Shown in pieces: positions 53,071 through 63,691 of a stretch of 64,000 nucleotides of DNA (the first letter of the stretch is position 1; each line of letters begins with the position of its first letter). A model generated the notes under the pieces. It did not search any database. It was given only the letters and a program-made list of their open reading frames with translations, and was not told where the DNA came from. Origin of the DNA: Actinoplanes sandaracinus (lineage in GTDB: Bacteria > Actinomycetota > Actinomycetes > Mycobacteriales > Micromonosporaceae); the NCBI RefSeq assembly GCF_030009775.1, contig NZ_JASCTH010000025.1, positions 1 to 64,000 of the forward strand. The letters run 5' to 3'. A program made the position numbers and the translations under genes.

Positions 53071-53988
53071 ATGACGGTGAATGCCACACCGCTGGACGAC
53101 GTCACCGACGAGGGCGCCGTCGTACGACTCAACGGCGTCGACCTGTTCGTGCGTCGCTTCGGTGATCGCGCGCTGCCCGTGCTGGTGGTGATCCACGGCG
53201 GCCCGACCTGGGACCACAGTTATCTGCTGCCGGCCATCGCCGACCTCGTCGACGTGGCACACGTGGTCGTGTTCGACCTGCGCGGCTGCGGGCGCAGCCA
53301 CCGCACGCCTCCGATCGGGGACCTTCCGGAGAGCCACCTGCAGCCCGACCTGCTCGCCGACGACGTCGCCGCGCTCATCCGCGCCGTGACGGCCGGGCCC
53401 GCCGACGTGCTCGGCTTCTCCTTCGGCGGCCGGATCGCCATGCGCCTGGTACAGCAGCAGCCCGGCGTCGTACGCCGTCTGGTGCTGGCTTCGACCACCG
53501 CGTACGGCGACTTCGACGGTGAACTGCACGGCTCCGCCGAGTACCGGCAGCGCCGCGAGCTGTGCGCCGACATCAGCTTCGACGACCCGCTGCTGACCGG
53601 TCCGGCCGCGCCTGACGGGGCACTGAGCCGGGCGATGGCCCACGCGCACGCGCCCCTGCAGGTGTGGCGACTCGACCGGCTCGACGCCTGGCGGCAAGTC
53701 CTCGGACGAGTCCGCTTCAGCAGCGACTACAACCGGCCGTACGCCAGCGGATCGCTGCTGCCGGGCGGGCCTGACGACGCCGCCGCGGTATTGCGGGAGT
53801 GGGGCCGGCCGGTGCTGATCCTGCACGGCGCGAAAGAGATGAGCTTTCCGGTCGGGACGGCCCGCCGTCTGCACGCCGCGCTGCCGGCCAGCACGCTCGT
53901 CGAAGTGCCCGACGCGGGCCACATGGCACATTTCGACAATCCCTCCGACTGGCTGGCGGCCATCCGCCGGTTCCTGACGCGCTCCTGA
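53071..53988 (+). CDS. Alpha/beta hydrolase
   Basis: A 305-residue alpha/beta hydrolase, proline iminopeptidase-like. Landmarks: VIHGGPTWDHSYLLPAI (oxyanion region HGGP), VVFDLRGCGRSHRTPP, LGFSFGGRIAMRLV with the nucleophile Ser, and PDAGHMAHFDNP with the catalytic His. ATG 53071 follows CAAGGA. Substrate unknown; the HGGP and FDLRGCGRS pattern is usual for aminopeptidases of this family. Confidence 0.9.
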   Translation: MTVNATPLDDVTDEGAVVRLNGVDLFVRRFGDRALPVLVVIHGGPTWDHSYLLPAIADLVDVAHVVVFDLRGCGRSHRTPPIGDLPESHLQPDLLADDVAALIRAVTAGPADVLGFSFGGRIAMRLVQQQPGVVRRLVLASTTAYGDFDGELHGSAEYRQRRELCADISFDDPLLTGPAAPDGALSRAMAHAHAPLQVWRLDRLDAWRQVLGRVRFSSDYNRPYASGSLLPGGPDDAAAVLREWGRPVLILHGAKEMSFPVGTARRLHAALPASTLVEVPDAGHMAHFDNPSDWLAAIRRFLTRS

Positions 53989-54059
53989 CCATGATGGCCC
54001 CGACCTGAGGCCCCATCTCCGGTGTGCGGAGACGCGAACCCGAGGATCTCGGTCACCGG

Positions 54060-56372
54060 TCACCGGTCGGCGATGGCCGGCTTCCGCGCGCCGTGATCCG
54101 GCTGCGTGGGAGGCTGCCGCTGCCGGAGCCAGGCGGCGAGGCGGTCCGGTGGCTGCGGGCGGCTGAGGTGGTAGCCCTGGACGAGATCGCAGTCCCACTG
54201 CCGCAGGAGCTCCAGCGCGGCCCCGTTCTCCACGCCCTCGGCGATCATGCGCATGCCGAGGTTGTGAGCGAGCTCGACCGTGCTCTTCACGATGGCGGCG
54301 CTGCGCGGGTCGGTGTCGCAGTGGGCCACGAACGCGCGGTCGAGCTTCAGGTCGTCGACCGGCAGGGCATGCAGATATGCCAGGCTCGAATAGCCCGTGC
54401 CGTAGTCGTCCACGGCCAGCCGGACACCCATGGCGCGCAGCTCGGCCAGGACGTCCGTCGCGCGGGCGGCGTCCCGCATCAGGATCTCCTCGGTGACCTC
54501 CAGATGCAGGGCGGCCGACGGCACGCCGTGGCGGGACAGCACGTCGGCGACATAACCGGGCAGCGCGGTGTCCTGCAGGTTGGAGGCGGACAGGTTCACC
54601 GCGACGGCGAGCTTGAGACCGTCGGCGCGCCAGGCACGGCACTGCTCGATGGCCATCTCCAGCACCTGTGAGGTCAGCCGGCCCATCAAACCGGCGCGCT
54701 CGGCGAGGGGCAGGAACACGTCGGGGTAGACCAGCCCCCGCTCGGGGTGGTTCCAGCGCACGAGGGCCTCCACCCCCGTCACGGCGTCGGCGGTGAGATT
54801 CAGCTGTGGCTGGTAGTGCAGGATCAGCTCACCGCGATCCAGGCCGGCGCGCAGCTCCTCCAGCGTGGCCAGCCGGCGCCGGCCGTCGTCGAGGTCGGTG
54901 ACCGTGCTGGCCACGGCCACCCCGATGTGGTCGTCCTTGGCGATGTACATCGCGCTGTCGGCATGACGCATCAGCATGACGCAGTCGGCGCCGTGGTCGG
55001 GGAAGAACGCCACGCCGACGCTGGCATCGACGTGCAGAGCGATCTGTTCCAGATCGAAGGAAAGCCGCAGCGCGGCGAGCAGCCGGGCGGCGATCTCCTG
55101 GGCGCGCTCCGCTCCGGCGCCGGGCAGAATCACGCCGAACTCGTCCCCGCCGAGGCGGGCCAGGACGCCGTCGGTGCCGACCGCGCAGGCCAGCCGGGCG
55201 GCGACCAGTTGCAGCAGCCGGTCGCCGAGCTGGTGGCCGAAGCTGTCGTTGATCTCCTTGAACCGGTCCAGGTCGATGATCGCCACGGCCAGCGGGGCCC
55301 GCGCGTCACGGTCGTGCAGGTCCCGGTCGAGGGTCTCCTGGAACAGCCGGCGGTTGGGCAGCCCGGTCAGATCGTCGGTGCGAGCCTGCCGGCGGGCGTC
55401 GGCGAGGGCCTCCACCGCCCGGACGGTCAGCAGCATGCGTACGATCGCCGCCGTGATCGCGGCGGCGGCGAGCGCGCTGCTGGCCCGCGGCAGCCCGTCG
55501 TAGCGCCAACTGCCGGCCAGCAGCAGGGCCATCGACACGCACGCCAGCACCGCGGGCAGCGCCACCCCGACCAGCGCCCGGGCGGGAAGCCGCTCGGACG
55601 TCGGCTGTGGGCTCTGCCAGGCGGCCGCGACGATGACGGCCAGCGCGACAGTCCACAGCGTGTCCGTCCAGTGGCCCGGTATGGACATCCCGGTCGTGGT
55701 CTCCCACATGTGGATGCCGTTGGCCACGGTGTTGAGGCCCATGCCGGCCAGCAGCAGTATCCACAGCCGTTCCAGACGCCACCCGCTGAGCGCCCATGCG
55801 CCGAGCAGAACACCGGCCAGCACGATGTCCGCGATCGGATAGGCCAGGCTCACCACCACCGACCATCCTGATCCGCCCCAGGTGAAGCCGGTCAGGAACA
55901 CCATCGAGGCGACCGCCGCCGCGCAGGCCGCGGCGATGAGGCCGTCCAGCCAGGCGGACAGGCTGATACGAGACTGGCGTGCCCGGAGCAGGCGCGACAC
56001 CGCGGCGTAGGCGAACGGGTAGTACATCAGCCACATCACGTCGGATGCCGAGGGGTACGGCGGCGGATCCTGCTTGACGACGACCGCGATCCAGTAGACC
56101 GTGCCGGCGGCGTAGAAACTCAGCCCGGCGGCCATCAGCAGCCAGGCGCCACGGTCCTGGCGCACCACCACCGCCCGGGTCAGCACCAGTGCCGCGGCCA
56201 GCAGGTAGACCGCGTCCTGGAGGATGTCATCGGCCCAGGAATGCCCGCTCACCCACGAACGTACCGCCGGCATGATCGTCAGGAACTGCGCGACCAGCAG
56301 CACGACGCCCACGCCGAAGCCCGCGCGCAGCCACATCCGCCCCCGGGCCGGCATCATCGTCAGCGAAGCCAC
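54060..56372 (-). CDS. Membrane GGDEF-EAL cyclic di-GMP enzyme
   Basis: A 770-residue protein with about nine to ten TM segments in the first 310 residues. The GGDEF domain has DLTGLPNRRLFQETLD, AIIDLDRFKEINDSFGHQLGDRLL and ARLGGDEFGVILP. The EAL domain has LILHYQPQLNLTADAVTGVEALVRWNHPERG, VNLSASNLQD, EVTEEILM, DDYGTGYSSLAYLHALPVDDLKLDR and IAEGVEN. Key metal and catalytic residues look intact in both, so it could make and degrade c-di-GMP. The start GTG 56372 lacks a good ribosome binding site. Divergent from the GGDEF gene at 56544. Confidence 0.9.
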   Translation of the reverse strand: MASLTMMPARGRMWLRAGFGVGVVLLVAQFLTIMPAVRSWVSGHSWADDILQDAVYLLAAALVLTRAVVVRQDRGAWLLMAAGLSFYAAGTVYWIAVVVKQDPPPYPSASDVMWLMYYPFAYAAVSRLLRARQSRISLSAWLDGLIAAACAAAVASMVFLTGFTWGGSGWSVVVSLAYPIADIVLAGVLLGAWALSGWRLERLWILLLAGMGLNTVANGIHMWETTTGMSIPGHWTDTLWTVALAVIVAAAWQSPQPTSERLPARALVGVALPAVLACVSMALLLAGSWRYDGLPRASSALAAAAITAAIVRMLLTVRAVEALADARRQARTDDLTGLPNRRLFQETLDRDLHDRDARAPLAVAIIDLDRFKEINDSFGHQLGDRLLQLVAARLACAVGTDGVLARLGGDEFGVILPGAGAERAQEIAARLLAALRLSFDLEQIALHVDASVGVAFFPDHGADCVMLMRHADSAMYIAKDDHIGVAVASTVTDLDDGRRRLATLEELRAGLDRGELILHYQPQLNLTADAVTGVEALVRWNHPERGLVYPDVFLPLAERAGLMGRLTSQVLEMAIEQCRAWRADGLKLAVAVNLSASNLQDTALPGYVADVLSRHGVPSAALHLEVTEEILMRDAARATDVLAELRAMGVRLAVDDYGTGYSSLAYLHALPVDDLKLDRAFVAHCDTDPRSAAIVKSTVELAHNLGMRMIAEGVENGAALELLRQWDCDLVQGYHLSRPQPPDRLAAWLRQRQPPTQPDHGARKPAIADR

Positions 56373-56543
56373 AGTTACCCGATCGGTCGAAACGAAGCAC
56401 GAATGAACGTTTCAGCGATACCGATCGCGGACCGGCACATCGTCGCCGGTGTGCCGCTCACCAGCCCGGGTTGTGTGATTCTCGTCCGGGCCCGCAGGCG
56501 ACCTCCTAGGATTTCCTGGACGGTCGACCGGGGGGTCCCTGAC

Positions 56544-58139
56544 ATGGGCGCGTCGCGTGCTGGCTCCACATTTGGGCGGCGGACATCCGACCGCGCCCCC
56601 GACGTCGTCCCTGCCGCGACCGGCGGCGGCCGGTCCGTCTACCCGTCGCCGAAGTTCGTGTTGTTCCTGTTCGGCTGCATGGCGCTGACCATCGCCGTCC
56701 TGCTGCTGACGCGGATACCCGTCATACGGCGGGAACTGCCCTGGTGGGTCACCGGCGGCATGATCATATTCGTGTACGTGCTGGCGACTCTCGCCACGGC
56801 GTTGCGTGCGGTGCTCGTACGGGAGCAGCGGTTGACGTGGTCGATGTTCGCCGCCGGACTGGCCAGCTACACCTGCGGGATCATCTACTCCTGGTCGTTG
56901 ACCCACGGCATCACTCCGCTGCCGTTTCCGTCCCTGGGTGAAGTGTTCTGGCTGACGTTCTATCCGCTGGCGTGCGGCGGCATGATCGCCCTGATCCACG
57001 TCCAGTTGCTCCGCTCGCGCACCCAGGTGCTGCTCGACGGGGCATCGGCCGGCCTCGGGGCGGCGGCCTGCTGGTCCGCGCTGGTGATCGAGGTCTTCTA
57101 CCTGTCGCCGCCGACCGGTTCGCTGGTGGCCACGGTCGCCGCTTTCGGGTACCCGGTCGGTGACGCGGCGCTGCTCGGGATGGCGTTGTGCCTGCTCATC
57201 GTCGGCGACCGGGCGACTCGGCGGGAACTGAGCGTGCTGCTGGCGAGCCTGGGGCTGTTCGCCGGCTTCGACGGCGCGTACATCGCCGCCGCCTCGCGCA
57301 ACGCCTTCCACCCGGGTGATCCCTTGGACATCGCGTACCCGATCGCGGTGACGTTGATCGCTGTCGCCGCATGGCGCGAACACCGGCATGCGACCGAGCG
57401 GAGAAGCGAATGGGTGCCGATCGGGCTGCCGATCGTGTTCGCGCTGTCCTCGCTGGCGCTGCTGATCATCGCCACGCGGGTCCGGATCTCGCCGGTGCCG
57501 ATCGTCTTCGCCGCCCTGACCCTGTTGGTGGTGGTGATACGGGCCGTGGTGGCGTTCCGGCAGATCCGGGCCATGGCGCTGCACGACGTGCTGACCGGGC
57601 TGCCGAACCGGGCGCTGGTGATGGACCGTATCGAGCAGCTCCTGGCCCGGGGGCGGCGAACCGGCACTCCCGGCGCCTGCCTGCACTTGGATCTCGACGG
57701 GTTCAAGCAGGTCAACGACACGCTCGGGCACGCGGCGGGCGACCAACTGCTGCGCCTGGTCTCCGGGCGCCTCAACGACTGTCTGCGCCGTACCGACACC
57801 GTGGGCCGCATGGGCGGTGATGAGTTCGTCGTGCTCCTCGACGGGCTGTCACAGGACAACGCGCTGGACATCGTCGCCGGGCGATTACTGCACGCGCTGC
57901 GCCAGCCCTTCCAGCTCGACGCCGCGCCGGAGCCGGTGCGGATCAGCGCGAGCATCGGCATCGCCGTCGGCGACCGTTCCAATGCCGACCAGCTCCTGCA
58001 CGACGCCGACATGGCGCTGTACCGTGCCAAGGCGGCCGGCCGCGACTGTTACCGGCTGTACCAGTCTGATCTGGACAGCCCGGCCCGGCCCGCCGAGCCC
58101 TCGTCGGACGTGCTCGCGGCTTCCCCAGGCGACGGGTGA
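56544..58139 (+). CDS. Diguanylate cyclase (GGDEF) with multi-TM sensor
   Basis: A 531-residue membrane protein of the same architecture as its divergent neighbour, without the EAL part. TM segments run from FVLFLFGCMALTIAVLLLT to IVFAALTLLVVVIRAVV. The GGDEF domain shows HDVLTGLPNRALVMDRIEQLL, HLDLDGFKQVNDTLGHAAGDQLL and GRMGGDEFVVLLDG. I chose ATG 56544; an upstream in-frame ATG at 56403 would add 47 residues without similarity. Confidence 0.88.
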   Translation: MGASRAGSTFGRRTSDRAPDVVPAATGGGRSVYPSPKFVLFLFGCMALTIAVLLLTRIPVIRRELPWWVTGGMIIFVYVLATLATALRAVLVREQRLTWSMFAAGLASYTCGIIYSWSLTHGITPLPFPSLGEVFWLTFYPLACGGMIALIHVQLLRSRTQVLLDGASAGLGAAACWSALVIEVFYLSPPTGSLVATVAAFGYPVGDAALLGMALCLLIVGDRATRRELSVLLASLGLFAGFDGAYIAAASRNAFHPGDPLDIAYPIAVTLIAVAAWREHRHATERRSEWVPIGLPIVFALSSLALLIIATRVRISPVPIVFAALTLLVVVIRAVVAFRQIRAMALHDVLTGLPNRALVMDRIEQLLARGRRTGTPGACLHLDLDGFKQVNDTLGHAAGDQLLRLVSGRLNDCLRRTDTVGRMGGDEFVVLLDGLSQDNALDIVAGRLLHALRQPFQLDAAPEPVRISASIGIAVGDRSNADQLLHDADMALYRAKAAGRDCYRLYQSDLDSPARPAEPSSDVLAASPGDG

Positions 58140-58167
58140 GCCCGTAGCCGCCGTCGCGCGGCAACGG

Positions 58168-58851
58168 TCACTGCGGTCCGCCGGGGCCGGGCAGCCGGGC
58201 GGCGAGGGCGTCGAGAATCACTTCGAGGCCGAACCCGAACTCGTCGCCGAAGTCGTACCCGGGCCGCAGGATGTGCTCGGTGGCCATCTCGGCCAGGTGC
58301 GGGTACTCGTCGGCGGGCAGTTGCCGTAGCATCTCGCCGGCCACCTCGGCGGCGGTGTCCGGGTCGTCGAACGGCAGCGCGGCCTCCTGCACGGCGAACC
58401 CGTAGACGTAGCTGTCGAGCAGCGTGTAGGCGTGCGCGGTCAGAGGGACCGAGAACCCGGACCGGCGCAGCACGCCGATGATGGCGTCGTGCTGGCGCAG
58501 AGTCGCGGGTCCCGGTGTGGTCCGCGACTCCAGCAGGCCGATCGCCCAGGGGTGGCGCCGGAGCACCGCACGTGCCGAGGTGGCGCGCAGGCGCATGGCC
58601 GAGCGCCACTCCTGCCCGGGGCGGGGCAGGTCCATCTCACTGAAGACGAGGTCCACGACGCCGTCGAGAATCTCGTCCTTGTTCGCCACGTAGTGGTAGA
58701 CCGACATCGGCTTGACGCCCAGCGCGGTGGCCAGCGAGCGGATCGTCAGCGATGCCAGGCCGCCGGCGTCGGCGACCGCCATCGCGGCGCGCAGCACCTG
58801 TTCGCGGCTCAGTGGGGGTCGATCCCCGACGCCGCTGACCGATCTCGGCAC
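58168..58851 (-). CDS. TetR-family repressor (TetR_C_1 type)
   Basis: A 227-residue repressor from GTG 58851. The HTH is QVLRAAMAVADAGGLASLTIRSLATALGVKPMSVYHYVANKDEIL. The C-terminal part matches the tetracycline-repressor-type ligand domain (WRSAMRLRATSARAVLRRHPWAIGLLE...). Tandem palindromes lie between it and the divergent DUF4386 gene, so it probably regulates that gene and itself. Confidence 0.9.
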   Translation of the reverse strand: MPRSVSGVGDRPPLSREQVLRAAMAVADAGGLASLTIRSLATALGVKPMSVYHYVANKDEILDGVVDLVFSEMDLPRPGQEWRSAMRLRATSARAVLRRHPWAIGLLESRTTPGPATLRQHDAIIGVLRRSGFSVPLTAHAYTLLDSYVYGFAVQEAALPFDDPDTAAEVAGEMLRQLPADEYPHLAEMATEHILRPGYDFGDEFGFGLEVILDALAARLPGPGGPQ

Positions 58852-58879
58852 CTGCTTCTCCCTCGGCTGCTGGTGGCTT

Positions 58880-58915
58880 CGTACTTTGTACGATACCGTT
58901 CCCGTACTTAGTACG
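58880..58915. promoter_or_regulatory. Tandem TetR operators
   Basis: Two 13-bp near-identical palindromes, CGTACTTTGTACG (58880-58892) and CGTACTTAGTACG (58903-58915), have centres 23 bp apart, about two helical turns, in the divergent promoter region. Confidence 0.8.
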
Positions 58916-58953
58916 GTGCAGCGGCGCGCCGTCCTCGACCGAGGGGAGATCTC

Positions 58954-59646
58954 ATGTCGACTCAACTGGCCGGCCGCATCGTCGGCGGCCTGTTCCTGGC
59001 CGCGTTCGTCGTCTACATCACCGGCGGGGCACTGGTCGACTCCGTCGCCGGTGCCGACGGCGCGCTGACACGTGTGGCGGACCACCCGGGCCGGGTGGCT
59101 GCGGGCGCACTGCTGATGGCGCTGAACTGCGCGATCGTGCTGACCATCGGCGTGCTGGCGTTGCCCGTCCTGCGGCCGCACGGTGAGGTCTCCGCGCACG
59201 CCTACCTGGCCGGCAGGGTGGTCGAGGCGGTGTTGCTCGCCGTGGGAGTGCTGTTCCTGCTGCTGCTCATCCCGCTGTCGCGGGAGCACGGGCAGGCCGG
59301 CGCCGATGCCGGGGTTGTCCTGTCGTCGCTGGGTCGCGTCGCCGTGGAGGCGAACCGGTACAGCTACCAGTTGGCGATGGTCACGGTGGCGGTCGCGGGT
59401 GTGGTGTTCTGCCGCACGCTGCGACGTGCGCGGCTCGTTCCCCGGCCGCTGGCCACCTGGGGAGCGGCCGGGTATGCGATCTTCGCCGTGGGGGCCGTCC
59501 TGGAGGTGGCCGGCTACCGGGTCGGTCTGGTGCTGGCCGTGCCGGGTGGCCTGTTCGAGGTCGTGTTCGGACTGTTCGTCCTCGTCCGCGGGTTCCCCGC
59601 GGCCCGGCTGCCCCAGCCCTCGGCGCCGGCCGTCGTCGCCGGCTAG
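58954..59646 (+). CDS. DUF4386-family membrane protein
   Basis: A 230-residue membrane protein with six predicted TM segments (GLFLAAFVVYITGGALV, AAGALLMALNCAIVLTIGVLALPVL, VEAVLLAVGVLFLLLLIPL, YQLAMVTVAVAGVVFC, AAGYAIFAVGAVLEVAGY, GGLFEVVFGLFVLVRGF). Length and layout fit DUF4386. Divergent from, and probably repressed by, the TetR protein. Function of the family is unknown. Confidence 0.85.
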   Translation: MSTQLAGRIVGGLFLAAFVVYITGGALVDSVAGADGALTRVADHPGRVAAGALLMALNCAIVLTIGVLALPVLRPHGEVSAHAYLAGRVVEAVLLAVGVLFLLLLIPLSREHGQAGADAGVVLSSLGRVAVEANRYSYQLAMVTVAVAGVVFCRTLRRARLVPRPLATWGAAGYAIFAVGAVLEVAGYRVGLVLAVPGGLFEVVFGLFVLVRGFPAARLPQPSAPAVVAG

Positions 59647-59682
59647 GTTCCTCAGCGCCGCCGGTGCGCCAGCCGGGCCGGG

Positions 59683-59757
59683 TCAGCTCTCGTGGACGGC
59701 GGCGGCCACGGCGAGGTCCTGCCGGGCCATGCCGGTGCTCTTGAAGACGCGCGGGCG
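59683..59757 (-). pseudogene. C-terminal scrap of an ornithine cyclodeaminase-type gene
   Basis: The last about 22 codons read RVFKSTGMARQDLAVAAAVHES before a TGA, the typical end of ornithine cyclodeaminase/mu-crystallin proteins ('VFKS.G.A.QD.A.A..V'). Upstream sequence in the frame shows no further similarity. Only the tail survives, between the DUF4386 and ABC-F genes. Confidence 0.5.
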
Positions 59758-60026
59758 GGCGGCCGGTGGCCGACCGTTACCCGCACCACCAGTGGGAGCA
59801 GCAGGGAGCCGGCGGTTGTCGACAGGGTGGAACGGACGGGTTCCCGTTCCGGTCGCTGAGAGAGCACGGGTTGACGAGACGTCCGATTCATGTAAGTCTG
59901 GCTCGGTGATCTACTGACACACACCACCCCGCTGCTGTGGCCGCCCACTTTCTTGTGGATGTTGAGGCCCCGGCGGGCAGTCGATTCCCTTTCCTGATTC
60001 GGCGAGATTCGGCGATTGGTGCGCCT

Positions 60027-61640
60027 GTGTCCAACGTTTCTGTTCTGCATGCCCGTGACCTGGTCAAGGTTTACGGCGACCGCATCGTTCTCGACGGCGT
60101 CTCGCTCTCCGCGGGGCCCGGCCAGCGGCTGGGCCTGGTCGGTGAGAACGGGATCGGCAAGTCGACCCTGCTGCGCCTGCTCTCCGGTGTGGAGGAGCCG
60201 GACGGTGGTGACCTGCGACGCCCGGCCGACACCGAGTTCCTCCGGCAGGAGCTTCCGTTTCCGGGTGACGCCCCGGTCAGCGCCGTCGTCGACGACGCTC
60301 TCGCGGAGTTCCACCGGGTTCGCGAGCGGCTCGACGAACTGGGGGAGACCCTGGCCGTGCGGCCCGAGGACGAGTCGGCCCTGGCCGAGTACGGCGATCT
60401 GCTCGGATGGGCCCAGGATCACGACCTCTGGGACGCCGATCACCGGGCCAAGATGGTGCTCGACGGCCTGGGCCTGTCCGCTGTGGACGCCGGCCGCCCG
60501 ATCGGGTCGCTCTCCGGCGGGCAGCGCACCCGGCTCGGCCTGGCCGCGCTGCTGATCCGTCAGCCGCGGGCGATGCTGCTCGACGAGCCGACCAACCATC
60601 TCGACGACGAGGCCGTCACATTCCTGGAGGGCCGGCTCGCAGGCCTTCCGGGTGCGGTGGTGGTGGCGTCGCACGACCGCGCGTTCCTCGACGCGGTCTG
60701 CACCGACATCGTCGACCTCGACCCGTCCCGGGGCGGCGTCACCCGTTACGGCGGCGCCTACTCCGACTATCTGGGTGTCAAGCGCACCGAGCGGGCGCGC
60801 TGGGAGCAGCAGTACGACACCGAGCAGAAGGAGCTCAAGGAGCTGCGCCAGGCGGTGACGACCACCGCGCACGAGGTGAACCACGCGCGATCCATGAAGG
60901 ACAACAACAAGGTGGGGTACGACCGGCACGGCGGCCGGGTCCAGAAGCAGATATCGCGGCGGGTACGCAACGCCCAGCAGCGCCTGGACGAGCTCACCGC
61001 CAGTCAGGTGCGGCGCCCACCGGCCCAGCTCGGCTTCACCGCCGCGCTGACCGGGACCGGGCCGCGGGAGGGCAGCGTGTCGTTGCGGCAGGTCCGGGTC
61101 GGCGGCCGTCTGGCAATCGGCGACCTGACCGTCACGACCAAGGACCGGCTGCTGGTCACCGGACCGAACGGGGCGGGCAAGTCCACGCTGCTGCGCGTGC
61201 TGGCCGGCCGGCTGGAACCGGATTCCGGGGCGGCCTACCGGTCGGCGGGGCTGCGTGTCGCGCTGCTGGAGCAGGACGTGGAATTCCCGGACCCGGAGCG
61301 GTCCGCCCGCTCGTACTACACCGAGGCGGCCGGTGAGGATCCGGCCGTGCCGCTGTCCCGGCTCGGACTGCTGAGCGGCCGCGACACGGAACGGCCGGTC
61401 GGGCAGCTCTCCACCGGCCAGCGCCGCCGGGTGGCGCTGGCCGTGCTGGTGGCCCGGCCGCCGGACGTCCTGCTGCTCGACGAACCGACCAACCACCTGT
61501 CGCTGCGCCTGGTGGAGGAGTTGGAGGAAGCACTGCGCAGCGCACCGGGCGGCGTCGTCGTCGCCTCCCACGACCGCTGGCTGCGCCGTGGCTGGCAGGG
61601 CTCTGAACTGGCCCTGCTCGACGGCCGTGTCCGGGCTTGA
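60027..61640 (+). CDS. ABC-F ribosome-protection protein (2 of 3)
   Basis: A 537-residue twin-ATPase protein without TM segments. Domain 1: LVGENGIGKSTLL, LSGGQRTRLGLA, MLLDEPTNHLDDEA. Linker: KRTERARWEQQYDTEQKELK. Domain 2: VTGPNGAGKSTLL, LSTGQRRRVALA, LLLDEPTNHLSLRL. This is the antibiotic-resistance ABC-F layout. I chose GTG 60027, where family homology starts; the frame is open to 59937. A third ABC-F gene follows after 20 bp, in the same operon. Confidence 0.9.
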   Translation: MSNVSVLHARDLVKVYGDRIVLDGVSLSAGPGQRLGLVGENGIGKSTLLRLLSGVEEPDGGDLRRPADTEFLRQELPFPGDAPVSAVVDDALAEFHRVRERLDELGETLAVRPEDESALAEYGDLLGWAQDHDLWDADHRAKMVLDGLGLSAVDAGRPIGSLSGGQRTRLGLAALLIRQPRAMLLDEPTNHLDDEAVTFLEGRLAGLPGAVVVASHDRAFLDAVCTDIVDLDPSRGGVTRYGGAYSDYLGVKRTERARWEQQYDTEQKELKELRQAVTTTAHEVNHARSMKDNNKVGYDRHGGRVQKQISRRVRNAQQRLDELTASQVRRPPAQLGFTAALTGTGPREGSVSLRQVRVGGRLAIGDLTVTTKDRLLVTGPNGAGKSTLLRVLAGRLEPDSGAAYRSAGLRVALLEQDVEFPDPERSARSYYTEAAGEDPAVPLSRLGLLSGRDTERPVGQLSTGQRRRVALAVLVARPPDVLLLDEPTNHLSLRLVEELEEALRSAPGGVVVASHDRWLRRGWQGSELALLDGRVRA

Positions 61641-61660
61641 TCGCCGGAGAGGAGAGTCTC

Positions 61661-63313
<1,653 letters not shown>

Positions 63314-63385
63314 TGTCACAGCAGGACGACGGGACGTCTCTCATCACTGTCACCCGGACCGTCCGGTGATGGAGAGGAACTGACG

Positions 63386-63691
63386 ATGATGGCGATGGAA
63401 CTGGCCCGGTTCACGGTGGATCCGCGGGACGTGGCGGCGATGCTCGCCGCCCGGCCCGCCATGCTGGCGGCGCTGCGGGAGCGGTTCTCGGGCTTCGAGT
63501 CGCTCCGGCTCGTCCGGCTGGACGAGCGGACCTGGCTCGACGTGGTGATCTGGGCCAGCCGGGCGGACGCCGACGCGGCGGCGGCGACGATCGGTGACGT
63601 GCCGGAGTGTCGGTCCGCGTTCGCGTTCATCAAGGAGGTCGTGTCCATGGAACACGGCGAGATCCTGTTCGCGGGTGACCGTGCCGCCTGA
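63386..63691 (+). CDS. ABM-domain-like small protein
   Basis: A 101-residue protein resembling antibiotic biosynthesis monooxygenase-type (dimeric alpha/beta barrel) proteins: ARFTVDPRDVAAMLAARPAMLAALRERFSGFESLRLVRLDERTWLDVVIWASRADADAA. ATG 63386 is near GAGAGGAA. The family includes small quinone-forming or stress proteins. Its end overlaps the following sigma-factor gene, so the two are likely co-translated. Confidence 0.75.
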   Translation: MMAMELARFTVDPRDVAAMLAARPAMLAALRERFSGFESLRLVRLDERTWLDVVIWASRADADAAAATIGDVPECRSAFAFIKEVVSMEHGEILFAGDRAA

